A stretch of DNA of 10,342 nt from Coprobacillus cateniformis (GTDB taxonomy: Bacteria; Bacillota_I; Bacilli_A; Erysipelotrichales; Coprobacillaceae). The notes below the pieces were generated by a model, which ran no database searches, was not told where the DNA came from, and saw only the letters and a list, made by a program, of their open reading frames with translations. How positions within the stretch are numbered: the stretch's first letter is position 1; each line of letters opens with the position of its first letter. A program made the position numbers and the translations under genes. Shown piece by piece: positions 7,241-10,342 of this stretch. Location of the stretch: assembly GCF_009767585.1 (NCBI RefSeq), contig NZ_WSNW01000006.1:1-10342 (forward strand), read 5' to 3'.

Positions 7241-7892
7241 AATATTTATAATAATTGGTGTTGTCATTGCGATACCTTTTATTGCTGTAATAGGTTTGAT
7301 TGTGATTATGTCTTCTGTTATAGGTGCTGTTTCTATTGGTGGTGGCAGCGACGGTTCAAATGATTCAGGTTATTTATTCCGTGATTTGCCATTTTTAGCT
7401 GATTATTACACATGTACAAGTGATTTTGGAAGTCGTAGCAATCCGACAGGTCAGGGGATTGTTTATCATCAGGGCATAGATTTGGTGGCATTTAAAAAAG
7501 ATGGAACAAAAGCGGTTGATATTGTGAGTGTTTTTGATGGTGTTGTGGTAAATGTCACAGAAGCATCAAGTGGGAGTGGTGCAGGTAATTCATTAGAGGT
7601 TTTTGATGAAGTGACAGGTTTGTATGTAAGATATATGCATATGGCATTAAAGCCTAATTTTAATATGAATGATAATGTTAAAAAAGGTGATGTCTTAGGT
7701 ATTCAGGGCACGACAGGAAATTCCACAGGTATTCATCTTCATTTTGAAATGCATATACAAGATGGAGAAAATAAAATTTTGGTTAATCCGCGTGATTGGT
7801 TTGATTTCCCTAAACAAGGGGAATATAGACAGATTGATAACAACGAAAATAAAGAACAGGAGGAAAATAATGAAGAAAGCAAAAGAGATTAA
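7230..7892 (+). CDS. M23/LytM peptidoglycan endopeptidase of the conjugation system
   Basis: A 220-residue protein. An N-terminal hydrophobic anchor (about 5-35) is followed by a Gly/Ser linker and an M23 zinc peptidase domain: SDFGSRSNP (64-72), H80-QGI-D84 (the HxxxD zinc ligands), YMHM (H137) and GIHLHFE (H169, H171, the HxH motif). All metal and catalytic residues are present, so it is likely an active endopeptidase that cuts wall cross-links outside the membrane, making room for the conjugation channel. Many Gram-positive elements (Tn916 Orf14, pCW3 TcpG) use an NlpC/P60 or two-domain enzyme instead; here the M23 domain stands alone. The C-terminus (about 198-220) is an Asn/Glu/Lys tail. 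The start overlaps VirB4 by 11 bases and has only a weak Shine-Dalgarno sequence, so it is probably translated by ribosomes coming from VirB4. Confidence 0.93.
   Translation: MKAKIFIIIGVVIAIPFIAVIGLIVIMSSVIGAVSIGGGSDGSNDSGYLFRDLPFLADYYTCTSDFGSRSNPTGQGIVYHQGIDLVAFKKDGTKAVDIVSVFDGVVVNVTEASSGSGAGNSLEVFDEVTGLYVRYMHMALKPNFNMNDNVKKGDVLGIQGTTGNSTGIHLHFEMHIQDGENKILVNPRDWFDFPKQGEYRQIDNNENKEQEENNEESKRD
7858..7863 (+). promoter_or_regulatory. Ribosome binding site that sets the start at 7870
   Basis: AGGAGG lies six bases before ATG 7870, inside the end of the M23 gene. The same frame is open further upstream to an ATG at 7744, but that longer reading overlaps M23 coding sequence and lacks such a site, so 7870 is the real start. 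Confidence 0.9.
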
Positions 7893-8406
7893 GTTAGTGT
7901 TTGTAACCTTTTTTATCGGTTCCGTTTTAATACTTTCAAGCTCGGCATGGTTGCCATTGTTTACAGTTGAAAAGTCGGTAATTGATTTGATTAAAGAAGA
8001 TTTAACTTTAAAAGAAGATACATTGTTATTGGAGGTTATAGAAAATTATAGTGATATTTCGGCACCAACTGAATTAGATAAGTATAAAAGCAATTTTTTG
8101 CTTTATTCTTCTGACAAAGAGAGTGATAAAACGTATGCCAAATTCTTGAATGAGGTTATTGTCAGATTTGCAAATTATCGTGATGTTGAAACTGATAAAG
8201 ACAAAATTGTATTGTATAAAGATATTGTTAATGAGCTGATAGGGAAATATGATTTTGTTGAATCATTAAAAGGAGTATCAACAGGTCATTCATCTTCTAC
8301 GTTTTCAAACGGAAGTTTGCAGACAGACAATCAGAATGAAAACGCCGAACATGACGATAGAGGCAATAATCAGAATGTTGAATTGCCTGATGAGCTAAAG
8401 GAGTAA
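7870..8406 (+). CDS. Unknown membrane-anchored extracytoplasmic protein
   Basis: A 178-residue protein I do not recognise. MKKAKEIK followed by a hydrophobic helix (about 8-30, with SSSAW near its end) suggests an uncleaved anchor or a signal peptide; there is no lipobox Cys. Residues 34-135 look mainly helical and acidic (VIDLIKEDLTLKEDTLLLEVIENY, DKTYAKFLNEVIVRFANYRD). Residues 137-178 are Ser/Asn/Asp-rich and probably disordered. It overlaps M23 by 23 bases and is seven bases ahead of the coupling-ATPase start. In comparable systems this position can hold a bitopic channel subunit (VirB8/TcpC type), but the helical composition gives no support for the NTF2-like fold of that family, so I leave the function open. 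A partner or substrate-binding factor of the M23 enzyme is another possibility. Confidence 0.85.
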   Translation: MKKAKEIKLVFVTFFIGSVLILSSSAWLPLFTVEKSVIDLIKEDLTLKEDTLLLEVIENYSDISAPTELDKYKSNFLLYSSDKESDKTYAKFLNEVIVRFANYRDVETDKDKIVLYKDIVNELIGKYDFVESLKGVSTGHSSSTFSNGSLQTDNQNENAEHDDRGNNQNVELPDELKE

Positions 8407-8412
8407 TGAATT

Positions 8413-9531
8413 ATGAAATTTCATAGAGTAAGATATATTGATTTTGCAACAGTCTTTTTTTATTTCATGAAAGTACCAATGATTATTTTTAAGAAAATAA
8501 GATGTATTGTCTTGAAAGAAGATTATGACAAATTCAAAGAACTGTTGCGTATAATCAATGAAGTGAGAATAGAAGTTAACAATTATCAGGAAAAAGATTC
8601 TCAGTCAAGAACAACCTTTAAGGCTTATTATGCATATAATGACAATTATATAAAGATAAGATGTCGTTTTATTAAGAAATCAAATGAAAATCAGTATATT
8701 CAGTTTAAGGACAGTGTACAGGCTCACACAGGTCAAAAATGTAGTGGCATACGTTTTTATAAGGGATACTGTTATTTTACTATATATTTAGATTTTGAGC
8801 CTCTTAATGATTTTGAAAGTGATAATATAAGTGTTTCTTTTGGAACGAGTGTATATGGTTTAAAAAAATGGGATTGGGTTGAATATCCTCATCTTTTGTG
8901 TACTGGTGAAACAGGACAGGGGAAAAGTGTTTTTATGCGTTATTTGCTAAGTGGGCTATTTTCAGCAAATCATGAGGTGTGGTGCATTGATGGAAAGTGC
9001 ATAGATTATGCTTTAGTAAAAGGTGTGTTTAAATGCTATGTTGCAAATGATACAGCCGATAAGGATAAAATAATAAACCTTGTATCTGATTTTTGCCAAA
9101 AAATGCACAAAAGATATGAAGAAATGGCAGAAAAAGGTATATCTTCATATGTAGAAGATGAAGATTATAAACCAGTTTTTTTATTGATTGATGAATATTT
9201 AACAATATGTAAACAGCTGAATAAGAAAGAAAAGGAAATTTTTGATCATGATATATCAGATATCATTTTATTAGGGCGAGCATGTGGTTATATATTAATT
9301 GTTACGATGCAAAGAGCAGATGCCAAATATATAAGCGGAGACATGAGAGATAATTTTATGTTTAGAGCTGTATTAGGCAAAGCATCAAAAGCCAACTATA
9401 AAATGATGTTCGAAAATGACGTGCAAAGTTTTGATGAAAAAGGGTGGGCTTGGTATATGCTCGGCACTGATTTAGGCATAGTAAGAATACCATATTTTAA
9501 GACTATAACAAGAAGTTGTGAAAAAATATAA
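8413..9531 (+). CDS. FtsK/TcpA-type conjugative coupling ATPase
   Basis: A 372-residue protein with the FtsK/SpoIIIE-HerA ATPase core: Walker A GETGQGKS (165-172), then VWCIDGK (189-195), Walker B VFLLIDEY (255-262; D260, E261), and the ILLGRACGYILIVTMQRAD block (285-303) typical of FtsK-like coupling proteins, followed by MRDNFMFRAVLG (311-322). It belongs with Tn916 Orf21, ICEBs1 ConQ and pCW3 TcpA, which link the relaxase-DNA complex to the secretion channel. At 372 residues it is shorter than those (about 460-560): only one weak hydrophobic stretch (about 11-28) is seen at the N-terminus where relatives have two helices, and there is no long C-terminal tail. AAAGGAG at 8397-8403, straddling the previous stop, supports ATG 8413. 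Coming after the channel genes rather than before them, it is displaced compared with Tn916 order. Confidence 0.93.
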   Translation: MKFHRVRYIDFATVFFYFMKVPMIIFKKIRCIVLKEDYDKFKELLRIINEVRIEVNNYQEKDSQSRTTFKAYYAYNDNYIKIRCRFIKKSNENQYIQFKDSVQAHTGQKCSGIRFYKGYCYFTIYLDFEPLNDFESDNISVSFGTSVYGLKKWDWVEYPHLLCTGETGQGKSVFMRYLLSGLFSANHEVWCIDGKCIDYALVKGVFKCYVANDTADKDKIINLVSDFCQKMHKRYEEMAEKGISSYVEDEDYKPVFLLIDEYLTICKQLNKKEKEIFDHDISDIILLGRACGYILIVTMQRADAKYISGDMRDNFMFRAVLGKASKANYKMMFENDVQSFDEKGWAWYMLGTDLGIVRIPYFKTITRSCEKI

Positions 9532-9542
9532 GAGGAGAAAAA

Positions 9543-9869
9543 ATGAGATATGATTATGTAATTTTGGTAATGATACTAATAGTATGTATGGCTACTCTCT
9601 GTATATTATTGAAAATATTAAAGAAAATAAGTACAAAAAAAGGTAGCATTCTATGCGAATTTAGTATATATGAATTGTTTTTGATAAATGACTGTTTGAA
9701 TGATAGAGGGGCAGGATTCGCGTTGGATATTGAAGATTTGCATGATGAATTTATGTTTACTGGTTCGGACAACAAAGATTGTGAAGAGGCATATAATTGT
9801 TATGATGAAGTAAGTAAACTAAAAAACAAAGTTGATTACTATATGGATCAAATATCAAAAAGTGAATGA
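9543..9869 (+). CDS. Unknown small single-pass membrane protein, last gene of the operon
   Basis: A 108-residue protein, unrecognised. A hydrophobic helix at about 4-27 is followed by a basic stretch (KILKKISTKK), so the acidic C-terminal part (about 34-108) should face the cytoplasm. That part contains two helical stretches, around SIYELFLINDCLND and EEAYNCYDEVSKLKNKVDYYMDQI, with five Cys residues in the whole chain. AGAGGAG at 9531-9537, overlapping the stop of the coupling ATPase gene, sits five bases before the ATG, a strong arrangement that supports real translation. It is the last gene before the structured non-coding region; a role at the membrane beside the coupling protein or relaxosome is possible but only positional. 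Confidence 0.82.
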   Translation: MRYDYVILVMILIVCMATLCILLKILKKISTKKGSILCEFSIYELFLINDCLNDRGAGFALDIEDLHDEFMFTGSDNKDCEEAYNCYDEVSKLKNKVDYYMDQISKSE

Positions 9870-9883
9870 AAAGTTTTATAATA

Positions 9884-9990
9884 AATCATTTTTTAGACGT
9901 GATATTTTATGACTTGGGGGAATGAGGGGGCATAAAATATCTGTTTTTTTTATGAAATAAAAAACGTCTAAAAATGATTGTGTCCCCCAA
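9884..9990. other. Branched inverted-repeat structure, candidate oriT or structured RNA
   Basis: An outer stem pairs 9884-9900 with 9964-9979 (16 bp, one bulged T). Inside are hairpin 1, 9901-9911 with 9931-9941 (11 bp, perfect), and hairpin 2, TTTTTAT with ATAAAAA around GAA (about 9947-9963). Hairpin 1 has a 19-base loop with two G5 runs; TTGGGGGA (9914-9921) in it is complementary to TCCCCCAA (9983-9990) just outside the outer stem. The position right after the coupling-protein end of a transfer operon matches the oriT location in Tn916 and ICEBs1, whose ICEBs1 oriT also has paired C and G runs. Nick site unknown; a replication origin or structured RNA fits as well. Confidence 0.5.
9901..9951 (+). 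terminator. Possible operon terminator within the branched structure
   Basis: Hairpin 1 (11 bp, 9901-9911 with 9931-9941) is followed after two bases (TG) by eight T residues (9944-9951), the layout of an intrinsic terminator for the transfer operon. Its stem is AT-rich with a large G-rich loop, so efficiency is uncertain. In the alternative fold these T residues pair with the A-run of hairpin 2. Confidence 0.45.
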
Positions 9991-10054
9991 ATTCTATTTA
10001 TTGTTTATGTTGCAACTGTAATTAGAAAGTGTGATATTGCATAAATATTTTTCT

Positions 10055-10083
10055 TTGTCTGATTGAAAAGAATGATTTATAAA
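10055..10083 (+). promoter_or_regulatory. Candidate sigma-A promoter
   Basis: TTGTCT (10055-10060; 4 of 6 to TTGACA) and TATAAA (10078-10083; 5 of 6 to TATAAT) are 17 bases apart. Transcription would start near 10090 and reach the terminator at 10165-10191. In such AT-rich DNA, matches of this quality also arise by chance. A weaker pair, TTGCAA (10010) and GATATT (10033), lies upstream. Confidence 0.4.
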
Positions 10084-10089
10084 AGAAAG

Positions 10090-10191
10090 GAAGTTGTTTT
10101 TTGAATTGTCAAGTTATAAAATTTAATGCCTTTATTCTAAATGTTATTAAGAAGTACAAAAAGAGAGCAAACAAGGCTGTTTGCTCGTTTT
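10090..10191 (+). ncRNA. Possible ~100-nt small RNA
   Basis: A candidate promoter and an intrinsic terminator on the same strand bracket about 100 bases that hold no convincing gene. A TTG-initiated frame runs through it but continues across the terminator and GC palindromes, which speaks against a protein. The transcript could be a regulatory RNA of transfer or copy number, or a terminated leader of a gene to the right. Ends are inferred only. Confidence 0.25.
10165..10191. terminator. Strong intrinsic terminator, probably bidirectional
   Basis: GAGCAAACA and TGTTTGCTC form a perfect 9-bp stem around the loop AGGC. On the + strand GTTTTATTT follows; on the - strand the stem is followed by TCTCTTTTTG. 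Both directions therefore have a U-rich tail, so it could separate convergent transcription units, the right-hand one lying beyond the window. Confidence 0.8.
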
Positions 10192-10197
10192 ATTTGA

Positions 10198-10254
10198 AAC
10201 GCAAAGCGTCTTTTGCACACCAAAGGTGTAAGCAAAAGAAAGACGCGGAGCGTT
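10198..10254. repeat. 57-base GC-rich palindrome
   Basis: The segment folds almost entirely on itself: AACGC/GCGTT, GCGTC/GACGC, TTTTGC/GCAAAA and ACACC/GGTGT are nested in order, with short internal loops (AAA opposite GGA, a four-base and a two-base bulge) and an AAA end loop. Each base arm is itself a small palindrome (ACGC-AAA-GCGT and ACGC-GGA-GCGT), so alternative cruciforms are possible. Its composition is far richer in G+C than its surroundings, typical of dispersed intergenic palindromes. Confidence 0.75.
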
Positions 10255-10312
10255 GCACAAAGATAGGGGAGCGTAGCGAGCCTATCTTTACTTCTATTTA
10301 TTAATGTGCAAC
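10252..10312. repeat. Inverted repeat enclosing a second palindrome
   Basis: GTTGCACA (10252-10259) and TGTGCAAC (10305-10312) are perfect 8-base inverted arms. Between them AAAGATAGG (10259-10267) pairs with CCTATCTTT (10281-10289) around GGAGCGTAGCGAG, a GAGCG-type motif common in palindromic intergenic repeats of low-G+C bacteria. The outer arms resemble the GTTGCAAC palindrome at 10009-10016. Confidence 0.65.
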
Positions 10313-10342
10313 TTAAGACACAAAACAGAGAATAAGGGTAGC

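Larger units (their letters stand above)
9992..10314 (+). repeat. Imperfect direct repeats 300 bases apart
   Basis: TTCTATTTATT at 9992-10002 recurs exactly at 10292-10302. Each copy is followed by a related tail: GTTTATGTTGCAACT in the first and AATGTGCAACT in the second. They bracket the promoter, terminator and palindromes. They could be an old duplication, protein-binding repeats, or ends of an inserted segment. Confidence 0.5.
9870..10342. other. 473-base region without a convincing gene
   Basis: No stretch here looks like a normal gene on either strand. It holds, in order: a three-way-junction structure (9884-9990), an AT-rich segment with a GTTGCAAC palindrome (10009-10016), a candidate promoter (10055-10083), a strong bidirectional terminator (10165-10191), two GC-rich palindromes (10198-10254 and 10259-10289) and paired GTTGCACA/TGTGCAAC arms. 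The remainder up to 10342 shows no further signal I can name. Confidence 0.8.

Noticed and set aside
7744..7869. Longer N-terminus for the gene ending at 8406
   Set aside because: The extension overlaps conserved M23 sequence and has no ribosome site; AGGAGG six bases before ATG 7870 followed by a membrane helix marks the real start.
9911..9930. G-quadruplex in the G-rich loop
   Set aside because: Only two G5 runs are present, which is too few for an obvious intramolecular quadruplex; pairing with the downstream C5 run explains one of them better.
9884..9990. CRISPR array or tRNA
   Set aside because: There are no regularly spaced direct repeats with spacers, and the branched fold has no T-loop, anticodon arm or CCA-type features of a tRNA.
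10101..10304. 67-codon TTG-initiated reading frame on the + strand
   Set aside because: It runs through a strong terminator and both GC palindromes, starts with TTG behind a poorly spaced ribosome site, and its composition (Lys/Arg/Cys-rich) reflects the palindromes rather than a protein.

Overview
The window is very AT-rich with canonical TGA/TAA/TAG stops, strong AGGAGG-type Shine-Dalgarno sequences and tightly packed genes all on the + strand. This points to a low-G+C Bacillota host, plausibly a gut member of the Erysipelotrichia or Clostridia; the genus is a guess. The content is the type IV secretion (conjugation) operon of a conjugative plasmid or integrative conjugative element (ICE).

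Layout. 1-1671: 3' part of a large surface adhesin made of SpaA/Cna-B domains, with a C-terminal membrane anchor but no clear LPxTG. 1698-2407: two overlapping unknown small genes. 2408-2465: leader with a perfect stem-loop and an AGGAGG. 2466-2729: small two-helix membrane protein, candidate VirB2-like pilin, followed by an intrinsic-terminator-like hairpin. 2793-4538: VirB6/TrbL-like polytopic protein with a long Gly/Asp/Gln-rich tail. 4539-4811: PrgI/VirB3-like protein. 4805-5395: membrane-anchored TraC-like domain protein. 5396-7240: VirB4 ATPase. 7230-7892: M23 (LytM) peptidoglycan peptidase. 7870-8406: unknown membrane-anchored protein. 8413-9531: FtsK/TcpA-type coupling ATPase. 9543-9869: unknown single-pass membrane protein. 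9870-10342: no convincing gene, but dense in structure.

How the genes work together (inference from family knowledge). The adhesin could hold donor and recipient together. The M23 enzyme would open the wall. The VirB6-, VirB3- and TraC-like proteins with VirB4 would form and power the membrane channel, and the FtsK-like protein would deliver the relaxase-DNA complex. No relaxase, integrase or replication gene is inside the window; they should lie to the right or left.

The most interesting part is the last 470 bases. At 9884-9990 a 16-bp interrupted outer stem encloses two further hairpins. The G-rich loop of the first can pair over 8 bp with a C-rich segment just outside the stem, giving a three-way junction with a possible pseudoknot. 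Its place directly after the coupling-protein gene is where Tn916/ICEBs1-type elements carry oriT, so oriT is the leading hypothesis; a structured RNA/terminator is the alternative. Next come a candidate promoter and a bidirectional terminator bracketing about 100 bases (possible small RNA), then a pair of GC-rich palindromes enclosed partly by GTTGCACA/TGTGCAAC arms. A 300-bp-spaced imperfect direct repeat brackets the promoter/terminator and palindromes.
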